A stretch of 64,000 nucleotides of DNA from Tupaia tana (lineage: Eukaryota > Chordata > Mammalia > Scandentia > Tupaiidae), in the NCBI GenBank assembly GCA_026018925.1, contig JAKSZU010000016.1, positions 55,379,075 through 55,443,074 on the forward strand, given 5' to 3'. The notes beneath the pieces were generated by a model, which worked only from the letters and a program-made list of their open reading frames with translations, searched no databases and was not told where the DNA came from. Shown here one piece after another: positions 11,351 to 22,135 of this stretch. The position numbers and the translations under genes are program-made. How positions within the stretch are numbered: position 1 is the stretch's first letter; every line of letters starts with the position of its first letter.

Positions 11351-12814
11351 CACAGAGGAACAGATCCATGTTTGGTTCCTATGCTATAAAGCCTCCCACA
11401 GATTTCACTTTCACTAGGTAAATACGAATAGTTGAAAATTTGTCTCTTCCACAAGCCAGGTAAACATGGAAGGACTTCAAAATGTTCTTGGAAAATGGAA
11501 GTATAATTTTGATGCCAAAAAACTGAAATAGCGGTTTTTCATAATATGTATTCTCCATGAAATTTTTAGATGCCAGTGGTAAGCCTCTCATCAATGCACC
11601 ATGTTGTCTGAAGTCATCCGGACTTTTCAGTTACTGAAGGAGCCTCACTAGAGTTTACTAGTCCTCAATGAAAAATTCTCAAGCAAATGATCTTAGAAAC
11701 AGGGAGCTCCCTGGTGTCATTCCTTCATTCACAAACCCTTGTTAAGCACCCAGTAGGTTCCAAGTACTGTCATTTCAAGTTTGTTCTTTTCTGAGTCCTT
11801 TAACGTTAGCCCCATAGCTCCAGATAAGCAGTTCAGACTTGTGTTCTGATTTTACTGAGAAGGACAAGAGCTGATTTTACTGATTTTTCACAGAACGACA
11901 AGCGCTATCTTTTCTTTATCCATGCATAAATATTGATCAGATGACTTTTTACATCATCTAATTGCTAATTGCACATCTGCTTAGAAACATCCTTTGTCCA
12001 ACACTCCCTCAAAGCAGCTGCACAGGAACCTGAACTATAATTTCTCTAACACGTCCATCAACATTTACGCCCAGCTCTATACCACCTACAGAAATGTTTG
12101 TGGCACTTAAAACCACAGCTGGTTTTCAACACTCACACTGTAATTCCCCTATTAACAAGGTTTAAAAAATCATTCTGGGGTGGACCAGGAATTATGTAAG
12201 CCACAGATATAACAGTGATTATACCTTGCCCTTCTGGGTGGCTCTCACCTCAGCCACAGGAATCACTTCACAAATGCTAATTACTCACATTCATTCAGGG
12301 CTGCCCCATGCGGAATGTGGCACTGACTGGAAACTGGAAGAGAAGCCCAGAGCCACTTTCTCTATTGAGCGGGGAGGCCAATGGCTCAGAGCCCAGTTTT
12401 ACTCCATGCGGGGTACTAGAGAAGAGAATGAGGTAATGCAGTGGTGCAGGAAACACGGGGAAAGAATAAAGTAATAACAGCCTAAGGGGTCCCAAAATTC
12501 AAAGGGAGGAGGGGAAATTGTCCTTTTCCATGGGAGTTATGACTGGGATGGGAAGGGACTGGGCCAACATCTTCCTGGTTTAGCTTTGCCAGACCTCTTG
12601 ACATGAAAAACCAAGATGGTCTTTTGACTAATCTCTTCTCTGGTCTCTCCCCCCTGCCCCGCCCCCAGACTAAATGTGTTCACTGCTATCAACTTTCCCA
12701 TATTGCAGATCTGAATCAGATAATTACCTATTAAGGCTCTTGAACACTCCCTAACCTTACCTCCATACCACCACTGCCTGTTTTAGGGATCAGGGCAAAA
12801 CACAGCCTGCTGCC
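11351..12814. other. Unique non-coding sequence
   Basis: No recognised repeats or coding features. Several short AT-rich stretches are present. Confidence 0.4.
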
Positions 12815-13140
12815 AGTGTTTGGAACAAAGTTTTATTGGCACACAGCCATAGACATTCATTTATGCATAGTATACAATGGGTTTTCATGAAGTTTGCAAA
12901 AAAAAAAATGGGTAGTATTAAAGAAACAGGCATGGATTTAAAAACTTTTGCACCAAAAGAACCCTGTACTACAATTCATTTTTTCATGAAACTTTTGAAG
13001 TCCCCTTGTATGGCTGCTTTTGTGTTCCAATAGCAGAGTTGAGTAATGCAACAGATCATATGACATGCAAAGCATAAAATACTTACTGTCTGTTCCTTTT
13101 AAGAAAATATTTTCTAACCCCTGGTCTATGGCAATGCTCT
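12815..13140 (+). mobile_element. hAT-type DNA transposon fossil, split by a MITE
   Basis: The left part has AAAGTTTTATTGGCACACAG and CATAGACATTCATTTATG. The right part has TGGCTGCTTTTGTGTTCCAA, GCAGAGTTGAGTAATGCAAC and CTAACCCCTGGTCTATGG. These words occur together in an ancient eutherian hAT/Charlie-type non-autonomous element. The two halves join correctly if 12873-13010 is removed. The family name was not determined. Confidence 0.65.
12873..13010. mobile_element. Mariner-type MITE (MADE2-like) inside the hAT fossil
   Basis: The ends are GGGTTTTCATGAAGTTTGC on the left and CATGAAACTTTTGAAGTCCC on the right, which are imperfect inverted repeats. The interior includes GGATTTAAAAACTTTTGCAC. 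The hAT sequence is interrupted at a TA dinucleotide, as expected for a Tc1/mariner insertion. It is non-coding. Confidence 0.6.
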
Positions 13141-13349
13141 TGATGCTGTCCTGCAAAGCATTCCTGACAGAAGTGTATTCATTGACCTCTTACAAGTATG
13201 AAAATACTTTGAAGACTCCTGGTTTATCTTAAAATTATGTGACTTTTGAGCTACAAAATATTCATGCTTGTCTTAGCATAAAAATCATAGCTAGTTTATT
13301 TGTTCCAAGTAAAACTGATGACCCAAGAAAATGCAATTATTTGGGGGGG

Positions 13350-13598
13350 ATTAGTTTTAGATTTTTGCCATAGGGTGCGTTCACTTGTTAGAAAGAGACA
13401 AAGAGGAAAAGTGAGAAATTATCCCCAACTCAGAAGGCCACATCACAATCCCTTCTCTTTCATTCTTTCAGGATTTGGGGGCATGCATACACATGTGCCT
13501 GACATGTTTGTTTTCAAGCTGCCAGGTTGGTCTGGACTCAAACTAGCCATGTGAGATCCAGTGCCTTACCCATCATTGCCACCTTCTGATTCCCGGTC
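13350..13598 (-). mobile_element. tRNA-derived SINE, family A, minus strand, diverged
   Basis: It runs from TTTTTGCCATAGGGTGCG through GAAATTATCCCC and CATGCATACACATGTGCCTG to the reversed tRNA head (GACTCAAACTAGCCATGTG). It is a diverged copy with no convincing target duplication. Confidence 0.75.
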
Positions 13599-13649
13599 AA
13601 GGCCGCCTGAAACACTCTGGGTACTCTTACAGGTACCCATGAAACTGAG

Positions 13650-13800
13650 GAACTAGAGGGCTAGGAAAGGGGATTGTGGTGTGACTAGACCCCAGTTATG
13701 GGGAGGGCTTGGGGATTTTTCTTTCTCTCTCTCACCCCATTATTTATACATGCATAAGCTCTCTCTCATGAATACAAAAAAAGAGAGAGAGAGAAAGAAA
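13650..13800 (+). mobile_element. SINE A/B-related 3' fragment
   Basis: GGGGATTGTGGTGTGACTAG, then ACCCCAGTTATGGGG, a CT-rich tract, CATGAATACAAAAAAAG and a GA-rich tail match the body and 3' part of the local SINEs. The head is unrecognisable. It faces the minus-strand copy immediately upstream, so the two form an inverted pair. Confidence 0.55.
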
Positions 13801-15426
13801 GGAAAAATGGGCAGTAAGACAATGAGAGATAAACAGAACAAGAAACAACTATACTCACCCCCTTCCCTTTCACTCCCTATTCCAGGGCTGGAGAAACAAA
13901 GAGACAGGATTGCTAGACCTCAGAATATTGGGTCCATTGACAGAGCTGGGACTACAGAGGCCAGTCGTGGTGGAGCCAAGTGAGATAAAGTAATAGGGTG
14001 TAACAGTATCTAGTTAGCAAGGCTCCTCTTTCTCAGTTGGCTAATCTCCCACCAGCATCCCCTCCTGACTAAGTCCAGCTAAAAGTCAGGTGGTAAGGGA
14101 AGCCTGAGAAATGAAGCTTTCTTACACAGTATACTGTCAAAGTAATAGAAGGGCAGGTCATGGTTCTCAGAGCAAATAAACAAATGACTGCCACTGAAAG
14201 CCATGAGGGGAGGTTGCCACCAGTAAGAAGAGTCCATCTAGGTGGCCAGTAAGAGGTGAAGGAGAGTGATGGAACCTTGGTGAATTCATTACAGCACAGG
14301 ACCTGCTCCTCAGCATTAGAACTCAGAGCTTCCCTCTGACCAAACAGCATTGATTGCCAGAAACATATTTAGCATGATGAAATTCAACTGGATATGTGGG
14401 AAAACCCAAATATTATTTCCCTGTATGAAAACTCCCAGGAATTCCAACTCACTGGAAAAAATCTTCAGATCACAGATGCAGAATCGGAGAGAGCTTATTT
14501 TACAATCGGTACATTTTAAAGAATCAAATTTCCCTAGTTTGAGGGAATATCTCCAACAACAAGGTTCTCTGCCATTAAAAACAGATTCATTTCATCTTTG
14601 GGTGAAGGTCCTTCATAGAATTGTGCCTCTAGCCTTGCAGACTTTGATCAGTGACTAACCTGTTATGCTTCTATGACTGACTAATGGGTAACTCTTTATT
14701 TAGATATGCTGACACAATCAATCAAGTCCTAATATGGCCTGGGAGACAGTCTCTCTTTGAGAGGACTTCTATATCTTTGTTTTTACACATTACATGTTGC
14801 TAGCATGACTTAACTCCAAGATGACAATCATTTCCAGAATATTAGGATAGGAAAATGGAAAAATGAAATGAGATAGGCTTACTATAGTTCCTCAAATGCC
14901 ACATGTATGTCATGTTTCTGTTGTCTTCCTTTACTTTTCCGGTCCTCAGCTGTAGAAGATAATTCATACTGTGATAACCATATTCTTCACTTTCCCACCT
15001 GCAGGCCTTTAGAGATCTTTCTTCCTGGATGTTCATTCTCAAACTCCTTTCAATGCTTAAAGTTCAGCTTGATATCCCTGCCTGGTCTATCATTGTTCTA
15101 TCCTGATCTCCAAGTCAAATTAACATGGTAGCCCTTCCCCTGAGGCCTCAGAGTATCATGTTTAAATCCTTCTTTACATAAATTACTTTATTATTATAGC
15201 CATAGACCTTGTTTGACTTCCAAAATTACACAACAAAAGACAAGAACCAGATCATCTTCACCTTTACTTCCCCAACTGAGCTTGGCATACAATACGATCT
15301 CAATGCTCTGAGTAATAACTCCTGGTTTCTCTCTGAAGATATTCCCCTAAAGCATCCTACTGTCAGATAGTTCGAATTTTTAACATATTCTTTCTTTTGA
15401 ACTAAAATTTTATGTTTGTTTTCATT
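13801..15426. other. Unrecognised non-coding sequence
   Basis: No gene is seen. The open frame on the minus strand at 14069-14350 and that on the plus strand at 14350-14658 show no recognisable domains. Parts of 14010-14350 could be an old repeat that I cannot classify. Confidence 0.35.
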
Positions 15427-15429
15427 CAT

Positions 15430-15825
15430 TTCGATGTCTGTAACAAAATATCTTAGGACTAGGTAATTGATGAAAAGCAGAAATGTATTGCTCCAAGTTC
15501 TAAGATGAGAGTGCCAGTAGATTCCGTGTCTGCTGAGGCTACATTCCTTATTTACATCACCTTCTTCATGTTTTCATATGACAAAAGGAGCAAACATGTT
15601 CCCTTGGGCCTCTTTTATAAGACACTAATCCTATGCCTCTCCATGAAATTGTGCCTATAGCACTGCTTGCCTTATCTCAATGCTCTACCCTCATAACCTA
15701 CTTCCCAAAGGCCCCACCTCCAAATACCATCACACTGGGGACCAGGTTTCCACATAGAAATGCTGGAGGTACACAGGCATTCTGTCTGTACTGGCAACTC
15801 TTCAGATATTGGAGTAAAGCTATTA
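15430..15825 (-). mobile_element. MLT1-type MaLR LTR, minus strand
   Basis: On the plus strand it reads as a reversed MLT1A-like LTR: AACAAAATATCTTAGGACTAG, CCAGTAGATTCCGTGTCTGC, CTCTTTTATAAGACACTAAT, AAAGGCCCCACCTCCAAATA and CCATCACACTGGGGACCAGG. These are the standard landmarks of the family in order. It is a solitary LTR. Confidence 0.85.
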
Positions 15826-16324
15826 GGTTATAACTGAGTCATACCTTCTACACTTTGGACTCTACTGCCCCTTACAAGGGCTCTGAGTGTCCATTCCTGT
15901 CATCTTCCTTCCACATCTACAGAAAACATGTAATCAAATCATGCCTGACATTGAACATGATTCATAGATACTTGATTCCTTTCATGCTCTTAGAAATCAT
16001 CTTAGCTAACTTTTTTCTCCCAACATATCCCACTCTCACTTTTGTGTTTTCAGCTTTTCTGTACACCATTTGCCTACAGACCATTTTTTTTTCTTTCAGA
16101 CCAGCTCTAAATCATGGCATTCCTGAGCTGTAGCTACAGATAACATAACTGGCCCCTGTGTTGAGAATTGAGCTGTTCCCTGCTTTGCCACCCTTTCAGT
16201 TGCCACAAAAGTTTTAGTTAATTTTCAAGTGCATTAAAATAAATGTGTTTGGTATTATAATAATATTACTCTACAACCAAACTTCAAGCCAATCCATCAC
16301 CAAGAGAAAGAATGCACGTATTTC

Positions 16325-16660
16325 TCAGGTACCCAATACCTTAGCCATGCCACCCTCAGCTCTCAACAGACTACTGAAATAGCCTGCCCTCCAACCTATT
16401 CTCCACACAGTATTTGCAGTAAGCCTTTAAATACAAATCTGGTCTTAACACTCCTTTATTTAAAACATAGGCCCCCCATTGTTCTCATGACAAAGACCAA
16501 AATTCTTAACATGGTTTTTGTTGTCTTAGATCCTTTAGAAACCACTGAACTGTGCCTTACTTTCCAATTCCAAATTAGATCACACAAGCCCCTCTACTGC
16601 AGTCTCATAACCCCATATGCCATTACCATGGTCATGCAAGTAAAAGTAAAGACATAAGTG
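16325..16660 (+). mobile_element. L2 LINE 3' fragment
   Basis: The phrases CCAACCTATTCTCCACACAG, AACACTCCTTTATTTAAAAC, CCCCCATTGTTCTCATGACA, AAATTCTTAACATGGTTTTT and TCCTTTAGAAACCACTGAAC track the L2 3' region in sense. It is ancient and heavily mutated, with no usable reading frame. Confidence 0.65.
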
Positions 16661-16784
16661 CAGACTCATTTGGTAGGACGACATCTGTCTCTGCTCCTCA
16701 CCACATCCCAAGCATCAGAAACCAGACGGGCCACATAAAATTTTTCAACAAGTATTGAAGTAAAGAAGGGAGGATGGTATGGTA

Positions 16785-17245
16785 GGCTGAATAATGGCCT
16801 CTAAAAGATATCCACATCTAATCTCTAGAACCTGTAGATGTTATCTTACATGGCAAAAGGGACTTGAAAATGTGGTTAAGGATCTTGAGATGAGATTATC
16901 CTGGATTTCCCAGGTGGGTCAAATGTGGTCATAAGGGCCTTACAAGAAGACAAGAAAGTCAAAGGAGGAAGCAGGAGATATAAAGATGATAACAAGAGTT
17001 GGGAGTGACTCAAGAGTAAGGCCATGAGTAAAGGAAAGCAGGGAGCCTCTAGAAGCTAGAAAAGGCAAGGAAGGGGTTGTACCCTAAAGACGTTGGACAG
17101 AACCAACCTTGCCAACAACTTGATTTCAGCCCAGTGAGAATGATTTTAGACTCTAGCCTCTATAACTATAAAAGAACAAATTAATATTGCTTTAAGCATC
17201 TCATTTGTAGTAATTTGTTATAGCAGCCACAGGAAACTAATACAG
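16785..17245 (+). mobile_element. MLT1 (C/D-type) MaLR LTR, near complete
   Basis: The landmarks are in order: GGCTGAATAATGGCCTCTAA, GAACCTGTAGATGTTATCTT, ACATGGCAAAAGGGACTTG, AGCCTCTAGAAGCTAGAAAA, TTGATTTCAGCCCAGTGAG and GTTATAGCAGCCACAGGAAA followed by CTAATACA. It is a solitary LTR, sense orientation. Confidence 0.88.
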
Positions 17246-17251
17246 ATGGCA

Positions 17252-17668
17252 GTATCTTAGTCTGCTATTGTGTTGCTAACAAAAATACATGAAACTGGAC
17301 AATTTACTGAAAAATAGAGAATTAGTTGGCCTATAGGAATGGGGATGGTATCAGGCTACATCACAACATGACTGACAGCAAAGAAGCAAGTGAGCACATG
17401 CAAAGAGAGACCTGAGCCAGCCATCTTCCTTTTATTACAACCTGCTCTTATGGAAACTAAGCCCCTTCTAATGAGAACTAAAACTCCCTCTCTTGAGCCA
17501 GCATTCATCTATACTTGAGAGTGACACTGCCATGAGCCAAACATGCCCCACTAGACCTCAGCTCTTAAAAGTCTCGCCAACTTTCAACCTGGCAATTACA
17601 CTGGTGACCAAGTTCCAAACATCACCCTTGGGGAACAAACCATTATCTAAACCATAGCAGTAAGAAAG
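17252..17668 (-). mobile_element. MST-type MaLR LTR, minus strand
   Basis: It opens on the plus strand with TCTTAGTCTGCTATTGTGTT and TGAAACTGGACAATTTACTG. It ends with CACCCTTGGGGAACAAACC and AAACCATAGCA. This is a reversed MST LTR next to the sense MLT1, so two MaLR LTRs lie end to end in opposite orientations. Confidence 0.8.
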
Positions 17669-18379
17669 AAGGAAAAGAAAAATATATTTCTATCCATTTA
17701 TAATATTTGGGGAAGGTAAATGCTTTACTTAAAATACCTGAGAGAAAAAAAAAATCTTTTCAGAAAGATCAGTTTGTCTATCCAGATAGGGATTGCTGTT
17801 CCTTAACAGAGGCCTTCTACATTTGCCCAATTTCATCTGACTCTGTTGGGGACTTCTAGCTCCCCCATATTCACAGCCCTTACATTTTGGTTGGTATCCT
17901 CCTCCCTGGTTTGTGTGAACACTTCTAAACTTCTGATTTGTAGGGTTCTGAACGTCTTGCATCTTGTCAGGCATCTGACCTCCTCTTCTCAGACTCTACC
18001 ATAGGAGTTCCTACCTAACCCCTGATGACTGCAGGGCTCAAGCAGCCTCTATGCGATGTGAGTTGCATTCACAACAAGCAGTGGTCGAACATCACTTGGA
18101 GCTCAGGTAATCAAGGTCTTCAACAAGCTCTGACCACCACACACAATGCCTTCCTGCCTGTGAGTCCCAAAGACCAATATACTTGGGGACTTTCCCTAGA
18201 GAGATGAAAAAACAATCCTTACTAAAACTTTGCCAACCAGCGCTGCCCAAATATATTGCCATCTGCAAATCCTGCTCAAATGTATTCCAGAGCTTGTCTT
18301 TTCTCCCACATTGAAGGCCAAGTCTTGCCTGGCATGTGTCCTAATTTCTCTCTGCCTCAAAGAAGCCCCCTGACCGAAG
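17669..18379. other. Unique non-coding sequence
   Basis: No recognised repeat or gene. Confidence 0.4.
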
Positions 18380-18890
18380 GAGGCCGGTTCTCTTTCTATT
18401 CAAAGGAGCACAACCTTCCTGCCTCAGCAAATGACATGACATTTGCATAAAGCCTGAATTGAGATGCTCTGGAGCGAGTGATACATTCAGAAAGCCCCTT
18501 GCTCTGTTCCTGTCCATCAGCCTCACCCGGGATCATCTGCCCCATGTCTCTGTTTCTGCACAGCCAGCTTCAGAGCCAGCTAGCACAGGGAGGCAGGAAC
18601 TGGGCCAGCTGCCTGACGACTCTAATGTTAAAATGTGTTGAACATTCACAGGCCACGGAACTCTGCTAAGTGAACCAAATGGGCCTCCCTAAAGCCATAT
18701 GCTCGCTCCATCACATCCCAGCTGCAGCCCTCCTGCAAAAAGGGAGCAGACTTGCTGGGAAGGTTTAGAGATTGCTTTTTTCTTTCCTGTTGAACTGCTA
18801 ATACCAGATGCTGATGTCACAATCAGAGAACTGGCAGAGAAAAGTCAACAGCAAGCATAGTATCCCCAGAGAACAAGAATGCACCCTTTC
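18380..18890. promoter_or_regulatory. Candidate regulatory block
   Basis: The segment is free of recognisable repeats. It includes the octamer ATTTGCAT at 18441-18448, several CAGCTG/CAGCTT E-box-like words at 18540-18730, and GCTGATGTCACAATC near 18810 (a half-CRE). Composition contrasts with its AT-rich flanks. Function is inference only. Confidence 0.2.
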
Positions 18891-18949
18891 CTCACAGCTA
18901 ATTTTTGGAGAACTCTTTAGATGTGTACATCCCCTGTTCATTCTTAAAG

Positions 18950-19230
18950 AATAAGATCATCACTGAGGAATAAGGAGCTAAGTAGAGACTGGCAAGCTCT
19001 TCAACACTTGCCTTTCTCTTGGGCACATGGCTAGACCACGTTGCCAGCCTTCCTTACATTAAGGTATGGCTGTCTGAGTTTGGACCAGTGAAGTAGACCA
19101 ACTGCCACTTCCATAAAATGGAATCTTCCATGATCTAGAGATAACACCCATCTTAGTGTTCCTAGGACTGTCCTGGTTTTAGCACCAAAAGTCTGCTTCC
19201 TGGGATATCCCTTAGTCCCTACCAAATTGA
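18950..19230. mobile_element. Unclassified ancient interspersed repeat (possible)
   Basis: TCTCTTGGGCACATGGCTAG, AAGGTATGGCTGTCTGAG and GGACTGTCCTGGTTTTAGC resemble phrases of old mammalian repeats, but the family could not be named. Confidence 0.3.
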
Positions 19231-19301
19231 GATAGTCATCCTAATGGTTTTCCCCATGACCATCCCCAGCAGCTAAAAAGAGAGGGCTTCCAGGCCCTAG
19301 A

Positions 19302-19612
19302 TCATGATTCTCAAACTCAAGCCTGCATTCGTAGATAGCTTGTTAGACAACTTGTTAACATAGTTTGGTTTGGGCCAGACAGTGGCACAGCAGTTATACA
19401 ACACTCTATGAGGCTAGACCCACATGGGAAGGTCCCTAATTCACATGTAGAGGCCTTCTTGTACACACTAGACCTGCACGTGCATGCCTGTGATCCAGGC
19501 TGGCTGAGGCTGAGTTGGATCATGGCATGAAGACCCTGTTGGGGATGACTTTCCTCTCAAAAGCAATAAATGAATAAACTTAAATTTACACATGCACATG
19601 CACACTCACATA

Positions 19613-19656
<44 letters not shown>

Positions 19657-19785
19657 TTGCTGGGTCCCACTCTAGAGTTTCTGGTTCAGTAGGTCTAGGA
19701 TGGAGCCCAGGAATTTAATATCTAATACACTTCCCAGTGAGGCCAGTACTAATAGGCCAGGGATCACACTTTGAGAAACACTGCC
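19302..19785 (+). mobile_element. MER5A-like hAT MITE, split by SINE B
   Basis: The left piece (19302-19371) begins TGATTCTCAAACTCAAGCC. The right piece (19655-19785) has GATTGCTGGGTCCCACTC, AGAGTTTCTGGTTCAGTAGG and ends CACTTTGAGAAACACTG, the matching terminal repeat. It is a non-autonomous Charlie-type hAT element, the first of four MER5-like units in about 1 kb. Confidence 0.88.
19372..19654 (+). mobile_element. tRNA-derived SINE, family B, with (CA)n tail
   Basis: This is a model copy of family B. It starts GGGCCAGACAG and box A TGGCACAGCAG at 19383-19393 fits TRGYNNARNNG. The body includes ATGAGGCTAGACCCACATGG, CCAGGCTGGCTGAGGCTGAG and TGGATCATGGCATGAAGACC. The 3' part is AATAAATGAATAAA-rich and then becomes a long (CA)n run at 19611-19653. 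Unlike family A there is no GCCCTATAGCAAAA block. Box B is eroded. It splits MER5A. Confidence 0.85.
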
Positions 19786-19792
19786 CTAGTTT

Positions 19793-19966
19793 AGTGGCTC
19801 TAAGACTTTGCTAGATACCATAGTTATCTAGGGAGTTTAAAGAAAGAAAACTAATACCTAGGCTTCTCTTCAGAGCAATTAAGCCAGAATCTGTGTAGGT
19901 CCTAGTCATCAGTGGTCTTAAAAGCTCCACAGGTGATGGATTTTCAGCCAAGTTTGAGAACAGGTG
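19793..19966 (+). mobile_element. MER5-like hAT MITE
   Basis: It opens GTGGCTCTAAGACTTTGC and contains AGCAATTAAGCCAGAATCTG, AAAAGCTCCACAGGTGATGG and the end CCAAGTTTGAGAACAGGTG, with hAT-type inverted ends (reverse of CTCAAACTT). Confidence 0.75.
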
Positions 19967-19974
19967 CCCTCTAT

Positions 19975-20145
19975 CAGCGTTTTCAAATGTTAATATCCCT
20001 GTCAATTACCCAAGGATCTTGTTAAAATGCACTCTTATTCAGTCCAGCTGGAAAAGGGCCTGGGCTTCTGCATTTTAACAAGTTCCAAGGTCATGATTGA
20101 TTTACTGGTCTGGGGAACCACACTATGAGCAGCAAGGCCCCAGAT
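19975..20145 (+). mobile_element. MER5-like hAT MITE
   Basis: GGATCTTGTTAAAATGCACT, then GCTTCTGCATTTTAACAAG, and GGGGAACCACACTATGAGCA follow MER5A order. It is the third unit of the cluster and in the same orientation. Confidence 0.75.
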
Positions 20146-20148
20146 CAG

Positions 20149-20295
20149 TTGTTCTGTGTCTCAGGTGTACATTCAGAATCACCTGAAAAATCTTGCTAGA
20201 TGCAAAGATTGCTGGGCCCCCACACCCAGAATTTTGGATTCAAATCTGCCTGGTATGAGGCCTAAAACTCTACATATTTAAGTTCCCAAAGAAAG
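20149..20295 (+). mobile_element. MER5-like hAT MITE, partial
   Basis: CATTCAGAATCACCTGAAAA, AAGATTGCTGGGCCCCCACA and ATTTTGGATTCAAATCTGCC match MER5A. The 3' end is missing or eroded. Confidence 0.7.
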
Positions 20296-20659
20296 TTCAG
20301 GATACTGTACCAAAAAATAAATAAATAGAAAAGGGAATGGACTCTGGATGACAAGCAACAAATGCTCCCTTTCTTAATACAGATCCCAATCCATTTTAGG
20401 GAAGCGTTTATGCTCCCCAAATTAACAACAAACATTACATCTGCCTAAAGTTCTCCCTGTGATGCTAGGAAGTAGTCACAAAGACAAAAAAAAATAATAA
20501 TCTCAACATTAACTAAATAGTTTCTGACAGAGGTCAAACCAGATTAGAAATATCTCACTGTCAATATTGTTCAATATTATCACTACCACAAAAACAGCAG
20601 CAACAAATGTGACTGCAATTGCTACCACCACCACCTTCATTTACACCATCACCATCCAA

Positions 20660-20835
20660 AGATTGCTTTCTACATACCAGCTTCTGCCATCAGTGCTTAA
20701 AACAACCCTAGGAGAAAGGAACTGCCTTCATGTCATGCTTGAGGAAACTGAGTCACCAAGAAGAGAAGTAATATGCCCAAGGTCATAAAACTAGAACCAG
20801 GATTTGAAATCAGACAGTCTGACTCCAGGGTTGAT
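20660..20835 (-). mobile_element. MIR/MIRb remnant, minus strand
   Basis: AAACAACCCTAGGAGAAAGG, TTGAGGAAACTGAGTCACC, TGCCCAAGGTCATAAAACTA and AGACAGTCTGACTCC are the reversed MIR core and tRNA-related region. Confidence 0.8.
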
Positions 20836-21154
20836 TTTAATAATTATTGTTTCATACTTTCTCCCTCAGAGACCAGGAAAAAAAAAAAAAAAAACTATGA
20901 CCTGAAAAGAAACAGCCAAACATTATTAAGATAATTACCACTAATGTCCTCTCTTTCCCAAGTCTTAAAACTAAGTATTCACTAAGGAACACTGGAGCTT
21001 TGTTTGCAAAGAAAATACAAAACCACAGAAAGCAAAAATATGTCAACCAAATCTAAAGCAACAATGGAGGTCCTGCTTCTGACCAAAAGCTTTGGAAAAC
21101 TTTCCCAGTCCCTACTCTATAGATACATTGCATTGAGAGTGAAAAGTATTTTCC

Positions 21155-21315
21155 ATCTTGTCTATAACTTGGGACAATCCCACTTAGCATCAGTTTCCTC
21201 ATCTCAAGAAGTGGAGCTAAAACAGAATCTGCTACATAGGCTTGTGGGGAGAATTAAATAAGGTATTACATGGGAAGCACCCAGTTTAGTGTCTGCCAAT
21301 AGTAAGAATTAAAGA
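21155..21315 (+). mobile_element. MIR remnant
   Basis: AACTTGGGACAATCCCACTT, AGTTTCCTCATCTCAAGAAG and GGGGAGAATTAAATAAGG match MIR core and 3' region. Confidence 0.75.
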
Positions 21316-21398
21316 GGTGTTAACTATGATACACTATCATCATTTAAAAATATCTACTTTGGAATATTACTATGAGGATCAGAGACAACAAATACCCT

Positions 21399-21660
21399 GG
21401 GCCAGCCCCTTAGCCTAGTGGTTAAAGGAGCTAGTTCCCAGACGGCTGGCCACAGTTGAATTCCTGCCCCGGTGGCTTGGAAAACACTTGGGGCACTTGT
21501 GCATGCATACACAAAATCCCCAAAGAATGGAGAAATAGAGGAGAAAGAATTGGTATGATTATATCCATGGTGGGATGCTTTAATCCTTTCCCTTTCTCTC
21601 TGTTTCTCTCTGGGAAGTGCACATGGCCTCAGACAATTAAAAAAAAGGGGGGGGGGGGAA
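21399..21660 (+). mobile_element. tRNA-derived SINE, family A, second subfamily (A2)
   Basis: It starts GGGCCAGCCCCTTAGCC with box A TAGCCTAGTGG, and has CACAGTTGAATTCCTG in the box B position. The body then follows family A (GTGCATGCATACACAAAATC, CT-rich tract, TGCACATGGCCTCAGACAA) before an A-run and a G-run. The head differs from the main A group and matches the copy at 46073. Confidence 0.82.
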
Positions 21661-21779
21661 GGAAAACATATGTTACATGCCTGGCACTGAATAAATACAC
21701 AAAATGGTAGCTGTTATCGCATCATATTACCTTTGAGTAAATCAGTATTTACAGAATGCATCATGTATCCAGATTTACT

Positions 21780-22135
21780 CATTGCTCACTCAATAATTAT
21801 TTGTTGAGAAGGGGACACATTCTTCAAATGTTTTTAAGGTAGAGCTAATAGAATATACAAATGGATCAGATGTGGGGTGTGAGAGGAAGAAAGGAGTCAG
21901 AGACCCTTAAATGCACAGACCTATTCACTACTATGAAGCAAAACAAGAAGAGTGAAGCAAGAGACACAACCATCCAAATCACAGGGACGCCTGTACACAG
22001 AAGTCTGTTCTTCACTCGGAGGGCAAGAGGAAGCCACTGAAAGGTTACAGATACTACAAGAGGAGTGCAAAGCTGAAGATGAGATGGGTACAGTGGAACC
22101 AGCAGAAAGTCTTAAATAATACAGTTGAGTGAAAT
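21780..22135 (-). mobile_element. L2 LINE fragment, minus strand
   Basis: CACTCAATAATTATTTGTTG at the start and GATCAGATGTGGGGTGTGAG, GGAAGAAAGGAGTCAGAG, then AGAGGAAGCCACTGAAAGG, follow the reversed L2 3' sequence. It is degraded. Confidence 0.6.
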
